Shown here one piece after another: positions 10,833-21,800 of a DNA stretch of 64,000 nt. The stretch lies in assembly GCF_900496995.4 (NCBI RefSeq), contig NC_044030.1:74750017-74814016 (forward strand). Direction: 5' to 3'. A model generated the notes under the pieces. That model had not been told where the DNA came from, ran no database searches, and saw nothing but the letters and a program-made list of their open reading frames with translations. Positions within the stretch are counted from its first letter, which is position 1; the number at the start of each line of letters is the position of its first letter. The stretch comes from Aquila chrysaetos chrysaetos (taxonomy: Eukaryota > Chordata > Aves > Accipitriformes > Accipitridae). A program made the position numbers and the translations under genes.

Positions 10833-11883
10833 AGATCCAGAACTTGAGTGACAGTTCCTTGAGTATGTTTTATTTCTTGTACTTGACAAGTCTTTTCCTC
10901 TTGCAGACAATGGGAAACCTGCAGTAGGAGAAACTTTTAGTTCATGTTTTTTCCTTTAGTAGTATCACAGAACGGACTTGTCATGACTCGGATTTTGCCC
11001 ACCTGCTTTCTTATAAAATGGTACGTATAAGTACTCAGAATTACTGGTGGTGTAAACTAAGAACAGTTCCTGGAAGTGGGAGCTGGAACCGGTGCTGCCT
11101 GGCTGCTCTGAGTTACTGCATTTGGGGCTTTGGGCAGCCCAGATCCAGAGGCTGCAAAACTGACAAGTGACTTTTCCTCCAATTACTTTGATTTCTGCTT
11201 TTCAGAGTAAGAACTGACCTCAAGTCTTCAAGAAGGCACCTCTTTTATTCTACCTGAAAACCATTACCCGTTGGTCTAAGATACTGAATACCCATTGGTC
11301 CTAAGATACTGAATGCCAAAATAATGACTTTGGCTCCTAGTCCTGACAATCCTTATGCAGCAAAACACCAATGATGCTGGTGCTAATGTTATCTCTTACT
11401 TCACAATGCTTTGAGAAGTTCTTGTGTCTCTCTGGCTTTCACATGTTGAGGCTGATCCACGACCATTTGGATCTGTAAAGACGGTTGAGCACAAAATTCC
11501 TCAAAAGGAATTGAGTTCTGTACCTCTGTTCCAAAGTTAGTCATGGGAAAGAATCAGTTGTTTAATTACATACGTATTTATAAGGAAATGTATTCTTGTG
11601 TTCTTGACTAGATGGGTCTTCAGTGAGCTTAGCAGAGTAGTTGGAAAAGTTGAGAAAAGCCACATGCTGTTTCCTGTAGGTGTCCGTTTTGAACTTCATT
11701 TTGTAGCAGCTTGTAAACCTCTAAGAATCCGTCAGGTCTGTCTTGCCAAAATAAGTATGTAGAAATTGTATAAATAATTATAGTAACACTAAACAGTGCT
11801 TTTGCTGATAGAACACTAACATTAAACTGAACGAATGTGCCTTTCTGCCCTGCTTCTCTCCTTGGCTGGGCTCTAACAACTAA
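10833..11883. other. Intergenic sequence between two solo LTRs
   Basis: About 1.05 kb of unique-looking sequence. No exon, RNA gene or repeat recognised. Confidence 0.45.
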
Positions 11884-13036
11884 CAGGGTGTATTGGGTTT
11901 GTGTGGCAAGGTTTTGGTAGTGGTGGGGGTTCCAGGGGTGGCTTCTGTGAGAAGCTGCTGGAAGCTTCCCCTGTGTCCGACAGAGCCAATGCCAGCCGGC
12001 TCCAAGACGGACCCGCCGCTGGCCAAGGCCGAGCCCATCAGCGATAGTGGTAGCGCCTCTGTGATAACAGATTTAAGAAGGAAGAAAGCTGCTGGGACAG
12101 ACAGAAACCGCAGTTGGAGAGAGGAGTGAGAAAACATGTAAGAGAAACAACCCTGCAGACACCAAGGTCAGTGAAGAATGAGGGGGAGGAGGTGCTCCAG
12201 GCACCGGAGCAAAGAATCCCCTGCAGCCTGTGGGGAAGACCATGGTGAGTCTGTCCTTCTGCAGCCCATGGAGGTCCACGGTGGAGCAGATATCCACCTG
12301 CAGCCTGGGGAGGACCCCACGCTGGAGCAAGTGGGTGCCCGAAGGAGGCTGTGACCCCATGGGAAGCCCACGCTGGAGCAGGCTCCTGGCAGGACCTGTG
12401 GATCCGTGGAGAGAGGAGCCAACACTGGAGCAGGTTTTCTGGGAGGACTTGTGACCCCGTGGGGGACCCACACTGAGGCAGTGTGCTCCTGAAGGACTGC
12501 ACGCCGTGGAAGGGACCCATGCTGGAGCAGTTCGTGAAGAACTGCAGCCCGTGGGAAGGACCCATGCTGGAGAAGTTCATGGAGAACTGTCTCCCGTGGG
12601 AGAGACCCCACGCCGGAGCAGGGGAAGAGTGTGATGAGTCCTGCCCCTGAGGAGGATGAAGCGGCAGAAATAACGTGTGATGAACTGACCGTAAACCCCA
12701 TTCCCCATCCCCCTGCACTGCTGTGGGTGGTAGGTAGAGAATCCTGGAGTGAAGTTGTGCCCGGGAAGAAGGGAGAGGTGGAGGGAAGGTGTTTTGAGAT
12801 CTGGTTTTATTTCTCATTACCCTGCTCTGGTTGATTGGTAATAAATTGAGTTAATTTTCCCCAAGTTGAGTCTGTTTTGCCCATGACAGTAAGTGGTGAG
12901 TGATCTCTCCTGTCCTTATTTTGACACACAAGCCCTTTGTTGTATTTTCTCTCCCCTGTCCAGCTGAGGAGGGGGAGTGATATAATGGCTTTGGTGGGCA
13001 CCTGGCATTCAGCCAGGTTCAACCTGCCACACAGGG
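11884..13036 (+). mobile_element. Solo LTR (about 1.1 kb avian family), with 5-bp TSD
   Basis: The LTR spans 11889-13031 (1143 bp), from TGTATTGGGTTTGTGTGG to AACCTGCCACA. It is flanked by perfect CAGGG duplications (11884-11888 and 13032-13036). It is the same family as 56405-57412: shared blocks include AGCGCCTCTG, CCAAGGCCGAGCCCATCAG and CCCCAAGTTGAG. The putative TATA element is degraded here (CAGATTTA, 12068-12075), but AATAAA is present at 12840-12845. The middle holds 45-bp-period degenerate repeats. Open frames of up to 259 codons on either strand here are GC-rich repeat artefacts, not genes. No internal viral sequence is present. Confidence 0.93.
12491..12625 (+). repeat. Degenerate 45-bp tandem repeats inside the LTR
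   Basis: Three units of the form GAAGRACTGCA...CCGTGGGAAGGACCCATG...CTGGAG start at about 12491, 12536 and 12581. More divergent CACGCTGGAGCAGG units occur upstream from about 12300. The same period is present in the second copy at 56857-56990. Confidence 0.8.
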
Positions 13037-15252
13037 TAGTGCATTAGCATTGCTACATCTAATTATAAGGGCTGTGCAAGCGAGTGAGTGTTGCAGAGAA
13101 ATGTAATCAGGTGCCCACACAGCTCTAATCTCTTTGTGGTCTTAATAGACAGTGAGAAGTGGGTTTGAATATCCATCATGAATGTGAGTGTCATTCTCTG
13201 CAAGTATCCTGGGCCTCCATGGAGATATACACCCAAAGGAAGTCTTGAAGGATCTGAACTGCACAACAAAGAAATCCAGGAAAAGCTCCCCTTTTGCTAT
13301 ACCATTGAAAATCTGCCCCCACACAAGGCAGAGAGATGGTGGGAATTTCACTCCCTCTGGAGTGATGCCACACAGCTGCATTTGGTGAGTTCAGGTCAGC
13401 ACTTCAGAAATCCCCTGAGCCCAATCCTTTATTTTGCAGATCAAAACCCCAGTGAGCCACTGGTCAGAAACTAGACGTTAAATTTGCTTTGTTGGTGGCT
13501 GGCTTTTGCAGACAGGCCTGGAGGGGGTGTTGGGTTTTCTAGTCTCCTGGTGTGAGGCTGACAGAAGGGATGATGAAAGCTCTTCATGGAGAATTTAGCA
13601 GCCTCCTACGCTTCCAGCTCAGATGGGACTGTGGTGTTGACCAAAAATGAGCAAGCCAGCAGAAAGCTGGAGGCCTCAATGTATCTCCTGTATTTATCTA
13701 ATCAGGTAACAAATCTATCTGTACATATGTGTGGATTTTACCCCATAAATGCCAATAGAGTGCAGCAATGGATTTGCAGCACTAAGGGAGGCGTGAAGCC
13801 ACTCTGCCCAGTCAGGCAGGAGCTGCGGGGGATTTGCAGCATCACCAAACCGCAGTGCCTCTGCCTGCTTGAAAACCAGACAGCTGTCCAAGGAGACAGA
13901 CTCCTCTTAAGATTTCGTACACAGCTCAGCGCAGTCCAGAAATCAGAGGAGCAACCATTTAGGTGCAAAGCTGCTCCCACAAACCCCAGCAGTGCAGGCT
14001 GAGGGCCCCGGTGCCGGCTCCCAGGCTACGCCTGCCCACGCAGATGCTGCATGAGATGCTCCCGGGCACGGAGGGGTTGGGGTGCTGCACAGCCGGGGTT
14101 TGCACTGTCGGAAGCTCACCTTGCCAGGTGCAGGGCCACCTGCAATGAGGAGTGGCCTGATCCAGAGCCGTGCAGGGAAGTTATTTGCAAAACCTGCTGG
14201 CTGGCCTGAGCCAACACCACGGCAGGGCCCATCCCAAGCAGTGTAATGATGGGGGTGGCCTCGTTCCAGCATCCAAGAATGTTCCCGGCCACTGTTACAG
14301 GTGTAGCCTGATGAATCACCAAGAACATGTTTCTTCTCCCAGCAGTTTTACAATAAGCTCTTTACCTCGACACAGAGAGCTCTGTCTCTCTTAAACACTG
14401 CCATCAGCTGGTTGGAGACATTCACTCTCCTAATAAACTACACAGAGGAAACAGGTCCCAGAGGTGCTGGGGTAAACCCAGGCTGTTGCCTGCTGGCAGC
14501 ACAGAGGAGAATGTCCCCTGCAAGCAACCACTCTGCGGAGGTGACCAAGAGTGCAAGAAAGGCTCCCAGAGAGGTGTGGGCTACACAGAGCTGCTTGAGG
14601 GCAGCCAGCATAGCCGCATGCCCTCCTCTTCTGCACTACGACTCAGACTAGGTGATCATGTATGCGTTTAATTATGCAGATGTTGGCAAGGGAACATACT
14701 GCCAGAGACCCATCAGCCACAGCATCTGCAGAGAAAACTCTGCCAGGCTGCTCCTTGCCAGTTGTCAGACAGCGATGCGATTTCTTCACGTGGCAGCAAG
14801 GGCGGGAATTTTAGAAATGTTGTGGATACCACGCAGCCACCCTCAGGCAGCACAGGGTTTTGGGGTGGTCCCGCTTCCACCACCTGCTCCCAAATCCTCT
14901 GCACCTGTGTTGGAGAGGGCAGTGTTCTCGTCCCCTGCATGGGCACAGGGACCCTGCTACCCCCGCACTGTGACCTTCCAGCAGGCACCCAGCTCTGCAA
15001 CACCTGCACAGGCATGTCTGCACCTGGCTCTACAACATCTAGCCAGCTGTGCTCATACCCAGATGTGGCCCCACCAGCTGCTGAATGCAGTGCTGCTTTT
15101 TTGGGGAGCCGCACTTTGAATAGCAAGAGCCCAGAGCAGCTATTTCTAGGAACAGTGCAGGGGAGACCTTTGTGTCTTCACTCCCTGCACTGTTTTCCAG
15201 CCGCAAGGGAGACTTGGAGGGGAAGGAATGCCAGGTTTAGTTCTCTGTCCGT

Positions 15253-15276
15253 CCCCCCCCCCCCCTTTTTTTTTTT
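15253..15276. repeat. C13-T11 homopolymer junction
   Basis: Thirteen C followed by eleven T, a pure pyrimidine stretch within the intergenic region. Run lengths may vary. Confidence 0.95.
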
Positions 15277-18200
15277 CGTCTGGAAAATGCAGTTTAATCC
15301 AGCTCCCCCCTTGCTCCCCAGCCTCTTCTTTGGGGGATGCTTCCTGGTGGGCAGCAAAGTGTTTACAGAGAAGCAAATGCATCCAAACATTTTTGAACGG
15401 GGCTTCCAAAAGTGCAGCAGGGTGCAGGACTGTTGCTGCTTAGGACAGGAGATGCAAGAAGAGTGCTGTGGGTCTGAGCCCAGCCATCACCACGGAGAGT
15501 TTTGGCTAATCCCAAAGGGAAGAGTGACAGCTTCCCCTATAAGCACATTTGTGTTTTGGTGCAGGAGCTGCTTTTCTCCTGAGAGCAGCCAAGCGCTGGG
15601 TACCAGCTGCAGCATCATTCCCGGGCAGGGTTTAACAGCACACGGTGAGCGCGCAGGGCCCAGCCAGGCAGGCAGGAGCAGGCAGCTGCCTGCCAGGACA
15701 CGGAGTCGGGCTCCAGCCCCAGGCTCCTTGCAGGGGATGATGTCACCAAGATGTGCCTGTTTCCAATCTCCAGCTGCTGGTAGGAGGCCCCATTACCAAC
15801 CGTCTGAGCATTTCAGGCTGTTGGAAAATGTATGAGGAGGGCCAACACTGCAACTCTGGACAGATCAGCATGTAAGCAGGCTTTTGAAACAACAGACTCA
15901 AAAACTGATGATTGCGTAAATACCTGTGTTAAACTCATCACGTAAGAGTCTGTCAGGGCAGCCAAAGGTTTGTAAACAGCGACAGATGTGTTGCCATGAA
16001 GTGCCTCAGGAACTACAAGTTGTATCACAGAACAGACCTTCCTGAAGTCACTGGGGACTGGCATCTGCAGGACTAAAAGCACAAACCTCTACTGCTCGTG
16101 CAAAGGGGCAAAATGGATCATCAGAGGAGCCTTATGTTGGTGTCACACCACCTCAGGATCCCATGACTGGGGCCAATGAGACAGGCCATCATTTCTCCTA
16201 GAAGACATTCTGTCACACCCTATCATAACCTTGGGAACCCAACACTTGTAGGTGTCGAGCAAAGCACACAGCTTTCTTGCCAGCAGCAGGCTGTGCTGGT
16301 TAGACTGTTCTGTAGCTACAAAAATTGTATCATCTCAGGCTTCCTCAAACAAGCAGAAACTTATTAAATCACAGATTTTAATTCACTTCAGCTGCAGTTC
16401 ACCACTGTATACAGTTCTAAGACAGGAGGTTTATGGAAATGACTGTTAACATGAGAATGTTACTGCCCTGAGAACATGGACATAAAACCAAAATAAAGTA
16501 CAGTTCTAGTCTGTACTTAGTATCTCCATTACTTATTTTCAAAGGATCAGTGAAGGATCCAAATAGAGGAGGAGGCAGGGATGAAGAAAACAATTTGGAA
16601 ACTTCATTTCTATGAAACATTTTGCTGAGAGTTGGCTTGCACCCACGAGCACCCCCCCAGTGACCTGTGTTTGCAAAACCAGATAGTGTTGCTGTAGATG
16701 AAGTTTTCAAGGTACTCAGACAAACTCTTGCACTGTGGCTGGACATGAAATTCGGAGCACTTTTAGTGCTTCCTGTGGCAAACCAAAACCACAGTGAATA
16801 GAGAATTTAAACCACTGATCAGTCCTAAAATCCTTGCACCTGTTCCTATTTGTTTGAAAAAAAATTGCTGGGTTATGCTTGTGCCTGCAGAATACGTGCT
16901 ACTCTGAAAACTCAACACCTAACTCCTCCAGGAGCTTTTCCATGAGTTTATTCAACATGCAGCACCATGACCCGCTGCTTTGCAAGCTGGATCCCAAGAC
17001 CTCCCGCAGCAGCAGGCTGGGGTCCTGGCCCCACAGACTGCCGAAACCACAAGACGCTGCCTCCGCTACGGGACCTACCCTATACTGGGAGGCCTGACCA
17101 CACTGCTTGAGCCAGCAATTCCTCCCTGCAGCACATGGGTCTCTGCCATATTTAAGGGCAGATTGCTTCAGCCTTTTGCTCGGATGAAGGCTGGCATCGG
17201 TGTGAAGAAAGCCGCAGGACGCTTTGGTTGGCCCAACCCAAGCCAGAGCCTCCCTGGGGGCAGGTCAGATGGGGAAAGGCTCACACAGACACCCCTGCTC
17301 CACTGCCGTGAGGCAGCTCTTATCCTGTGGCCCTTGGGGACCTCCAGCCTCTTTTCTTATCCTCCTCCCTCCTGCACACTCTAGGCTGGTACCCCAGACT
17401 GCCAAAGACCCCCCCAGAGAGAAGCTTTTATAGTCTAAACACAACAGATGTATATCAACAGTAATTTATTTAGCTCTGAAACATTCAGAGCAATGAAATC
17501 ACACACCACCTACCTCCTTCCCCAGCCAGCCAGCCATTGCTCAGGAAAACTCACATAACATGAAGTGGGCTTTAAAACTAAATCGCAGCTCCACATCGCG
17601 ATGTAGCATCTGCCCAGTGATTTCCAGCCACCTTTTCCACTGGCCCTCTCTTGGCTGCTTTTCCTAGGGCACTGTGCTGTGGTTTACCACACCACACAGC
17701 AGCGTCGCCTTCCCTTGGCTTTTGCTGTCTCATGCTGACATGTAGCACAACATCATTTAGTTGACCTAAGGAGTGGTGGAAGGGAAACTAGCCGGCCTTC
17801 CTGCCATCAACCGAGCCCCCTGCTCAGCCAGCATGGGGACATACTAGCTTCTTACCTCGTACCTCTATCCACGAGGTACCCTTACTCAATCTCCTGTTTC
17901 TCTGAAAAGGCAGCCTTAGGGGAATGGCACTTCATGATGCTCTCAGTTCTCCAGAAGTAGGTCTGTGCAGGAAAAAAACCCAAATGAACCAAAAGGAGGT
18001 ACAGGGGCACCAACGACCCATTTCCTTTTTCTGCATAAGGGGCCTGTGAGCAGGAAATAGCCATAAGCCACAGTGGGAGCTTGCACACACTTTGGTAAGG
18101 AAAGGAACAAGAGGATGCTGCTGTCCTGCTGGTGTGGAGCACGCACAGGTAGCCAGACTCATCCAAGAGGGTCAATCGCCCTTGAGCTCAAGTACTGGCT

Positions 18201-19308
18201 ATGTGCCACTGCATGTTGCTGGAGCCGTAAGATCTGTCCCTCAAGGAGACATGGCACACTCCAGGAAGTTCTTGTCTGATTGCTGCTGAAATCTCCTGAA
18301 TCACTTCACTCTCCATCATCTTCTCATGCCCACCTGAGTTGGCAAAAGAGGGAGCCTGTGACAGCCAGATGCCAAATAACGAGGGCAAAACCTGTTTACA
18401 GGGACTTGCACGTCCTTTCTCCAGCAAGAGAGAAGGAGGAAAAAAAAAAAAAAAGGTGATCTTAATGCAGATCTAAACAGACATCTCCTCCCAAATTTCA
18501 ACCCACTCGCAGTCCTCTGAATTCTGCTACCACCATTTGTCACTATTCTCTACTGTGACAGGGCATGGGATGGGTGACAAGCGCCAGTATGCTCAAGCTG
18601 AGCAGCCTGACCAAACGGTCTCTGTTGTGTGCAAACTGCAGTCTCTGAGTCTGGTAAGAGGGTTGTTCATCCCCAGTACTCATACACTTAGTGGGGAGCA
18701 GGGGATAAATCAGCTATAGAAATGTTGCCCAGGAGAAGACCCATGCTGTCATGACTGCCCATGCAGGAGGCCAGAAATAAATAACCACCAGACCAGTGAT
18801 GCTCAGGAAGCACTTCTACTCTAATGTGGCAACAACCAACTTTGAAGCCAAAATGCAGGACTGCCACAGGTCTGCCCCTAAAAATAAATGTTATACAACA
18901 GAACTGGCATCTGGCCATTGGCAACAAAAACAAATGGCAATTCAGATTGGAGATACCAGGCAGCAGGCCCGTTGCTTGTGCCACAAAAGCCATCAAAGCA
19001 GATGTGATCTTCCCTACCAGGTGATCTTACCATGAACAGATTCTGCATACCAGTTTGTCAGCAGCCTTCTTCAAAGGAAGCCCAGTACTGAGTAGCTTAC
19101 AGGAATTTTCTGCAGGAGGCTAAAGAGCTACTTGACCCCCAGGATGTAACCAAAAGAGATGCAATTCCTGCCATTTGTGTGTTCCGCCCTCAGATGGGAA
19201 GATATTATTAGCAAGTAAGTTACTGAAAAACTAGTTTCTCAAACTCAGGAGAGATGACAAAAGGCAACAGGGCTGACTGTGTAACTATTGCTAAGTTTAA
19301 AGAGAAGT

Positions 19309-19352
19309 ATACATATCCATATATCCATATGCATATACACATATATATACTT
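19309..19352. repeat. AT-rich short tandem repeat
   Basis: Imperfect ATATCC/ATATGC/ATATAC units (TATACATATCCATATATCCA and following). Confidence 0.7.
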
Positions 19353-19798
19353 TCACTGTAGTTGTGTGTGTGGAGTCAAGTGCTAAGTGATAGAGAACCA
19401 CAGTTTTGATAAACCATGGGACCTCACCAATCTGTGCCACTGCTCTAAGATAGTTTTAAACTTAGTTGGAATGCACCCAGTGGTGAATGGGAAACCTGTA
19501 TTACCTCTAGCAGGACATCTACATGAGAAATGGCTCTGAACTTATCAATCAGATAAAAGGCATAATCTGCAAAACTGGTTGCACGGGGTTTGGAGTGTAT
19601 TCCATTCTACCTGACAGATCAAGGAAGTTAATAATCAAGTAGCAATTTCAGGGATGAAAACCTGGTACATCTGACAGCTATCTAAACATGAGATATAGAT
19701 CATATTTGCACTACGTTAAAATGGTGTAGTGAGATTTCCCTCAATACAAAAAATAAATGAAGGCACAAGAAGAACAAAGATGAAAAAATTGGAAATAG

Positions 19799-21722
19799 TT
19801 TATTTGCTGCATAAGGAAACTTCTTGTAAATTACATATAAAGAAACTTACTATGCTGTAGTATATAATTTTCAATATTCCACAAAGATAATTGTAATAAA
19901 TATACAAACCAAAACAAAGTAGAAGACTAAATCCATCAGGCAACCTACAAAATGGTTCATCAAGTTTTATACTTTGCAGCACCAGCATGCTTAAAATCTT
20001 GTTGTTCATTTTGAAGTGCTGCAGCAAAATTCTTTTCACATTTCTTTGGAGCATTTTCAAAACCATCTAACTGTAAAATACTGTTCAAAATTAGCAGGCA
20101 TTAGTTAAATCACCCAAGAAAAGTAACACCAACGTCTAACTGATGCAAAGGTGTGATTTGTCTTTTCGCCTTTAAAATCCATTTTAGTTTTGCCAGGGTT
20201 AGGAATTGTCTGATATAAGTGCACTATGAGTCCAGCCAGTCTGAGGCACTGCTGACTCTTGTCATATTATGACTCTACATAAACTTCATAGATTATATAG
20301 CTCTGGAAGATTTCTCTATTAGAGACATATCCACTAACAGGAATAACAAAAATACCATAGTGAAGCTGCAGGCTAGTTAGAATGGTTGTACCCTCAAATG
20401 CAGTGTGTGCTTAGAAACATTTTTCCATAGTTTCATACTATACCACATCCGGCATTTTTATTTGACATTTTTAAAAAAAGTGCTGATAAAGGCTTTACTG
20501 ATGCACTTAGCCTCTAGAAACAACATATAGAAATTTTTGACACCTTTTGCTGTTCTCTACCTACCATTTCTACATTTTTTGAAACAGCAGGCTGAATTGC
20601 ATTTTACACTTCACTGCTCTGGACCACACTGACAGACAGGTCTAATATTCCATACAGATCTTTTACAAACTGAAAACTATGCTTCACTATTACTGAATAC
20701 TTGGGGGTATAAAAACAAACTCTCTAAAACATGATTACCTAAAAATATTTGTTAATAAGCTTAATGCAAACATTATGTAGAAAAAATGGTTTAGTTACAA
20801 AAAATTTCATTAGAGGGCCAATAAAAATATAGTGAAGAGAAGATCTTTACAAAAGTGAGGTTAGGAAGTATGAGGCATTGACATTCACTGTAAACATCCT
20901 GTGTTCACTAGAATCCCTTGTCTAAAGTATATGTTCTGGTTTTGTTCCTGAGCTTCATGGCCAACACTTGCATAGATAGCTAAACCTATCATAAAGGGTT
21001 GTTTATACAGATGTTTCTGTACTGATCTGTACAGAACTTCAGTAAACTAATGATTTTACCTTTTGAAATAGTTTCATTCCACTACCAGGCAGTTCAAGGA
21101 AACTATGAAGCATGGTATGATTTTTGTGTACTCAGTGCACTGGATGGGTTGGGACAGCTACGTTATGGTGTGTTAAATAATATTACACTAAGAAGTGTAG
21201 CTGTTTGATATTCCGGCTTAGCATAAATACCTACTTCTGCTCACTGCTGCAAGGCTCATTTCTGCTCTGCCAAAGACTGCATATGGCAAAATGTCAGGAA
21301 TTTGAGTGTGACAACATCAGGCAACTAAGTTAATCCCCATTAACAAGATGCAGCTTATAAACGGTACAGAAGACCTTATGGAGAATTTCACCTTTACCCA
21401 GGCAACACGAGTGCTTTCCTCTAGATAAACCTCCTTCTATTGGAGGAAGCTAGAAAGTACTTACAGGGTAAACATGACATGGAGTGGCCTAAGTAAAAAG
21501 TCTGAAGAACATACTTGCATTTTGGATAGGAAAAGCAGGCATGTGTTTAGTTACTGCACACGCAAATGCACATGGGAAGTGGTAGAGACAGACAAATCCA
21601 CCTCACAAACAGCACAATAACAAAAAAGCAGCAAATTCCCAGTTTTAAATCTTATGTTAAGGCAAATCTAGATAAACACCCATAACAGGATTACTAAAAA
21701 TGGGGAGTTTTGGCAGTTTTGT
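19799..21722 (-). other. RAI14: Probable RAI14 3' UTR
   Basis: AT-rich sequence downstream of the RAI14 stop on the - strand. It ends near a canonical AATAAA (19804-19799 on the - strand, seen as TTTATT), which would put cleavage near 19775-19790 and make the UTR about 1.9 kb. A long 3' UTR is usual for RAI14. The exact end is inferred; other TTTATT motifs (for example near 20458) could give a shorter form. Confidence 0.5.
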
Positions 21723-21800
21723 TTACTTTTTCTGTGACTGGCTTTTACACATTGATAAAATTTGTTTAAGCACTTTCTGGACATCTTCATCCATTTGACC
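21723..21800 (-). CDS. RAI14: RAI14 last coding exon with stop
   Basis: Acceptor CTTATCTAG; 78 nt ending TAA at 21725-21723. Encodes [20 protein letters not shown] then QSQKK, the conserved RAI14 C-terminus. Confidence 0.97.
   Translation of the reverse strand, partial: GQMDEDVQKVLKQILSMCKSQSQKK

Larger units (their letters stand above)
13037..19798. other. Intergenic region between RAD1 and RAI14, GC-richer in its left part
   Basis: About 6.8 kb with no recognised gene. From roughly 13.1 to 18.7 kb it is clearly richer in G+C than the flanks and carries several sizeable open frames in overlapping registers. The longest is 357 codons at 14762-15835, which resembles no family. Homopolymers occur at 15253-15276 (C13T11) and 18440-18454 (A15), and an AT/ATCC-rich patch at about 19309-19352. 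TTC23L, which lies between RAI14 and RAD1 in human, is not recognisable by eye. Confidence 0.5.

Noticed and set aside
12038-12817. 259-codon open frame on the - strand
   Set aside because: It lies wholly inside the solo LTR at 11889-13031 and reflects GC-rich 45-bp repeats. The sibling LTR gives a similar artefact at 56378-57037.
9952-13036. A full-length provirus formed by the two neighbouring intergenic LTRs
   Set aside because: The two LTRs differ in sequence and family, each has its own distinct target duplication, and the 1.05 kb between them has no viral genes.
14170-14394. Zinc-knuckle-like CYRC...H pattern in a short + frame
   Set aside because: Spacing does not fit the CX2CX4HX4C retroviral knuckle, and no neighbouring gag or pol sequence exists.
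15682-15695. 14-bp perfect palindrome CAGGCAGCTGCCTG
   Set aside because: Short, in GC-rich sequence with CAGG repeats; expected by chance and linked to no other feature.
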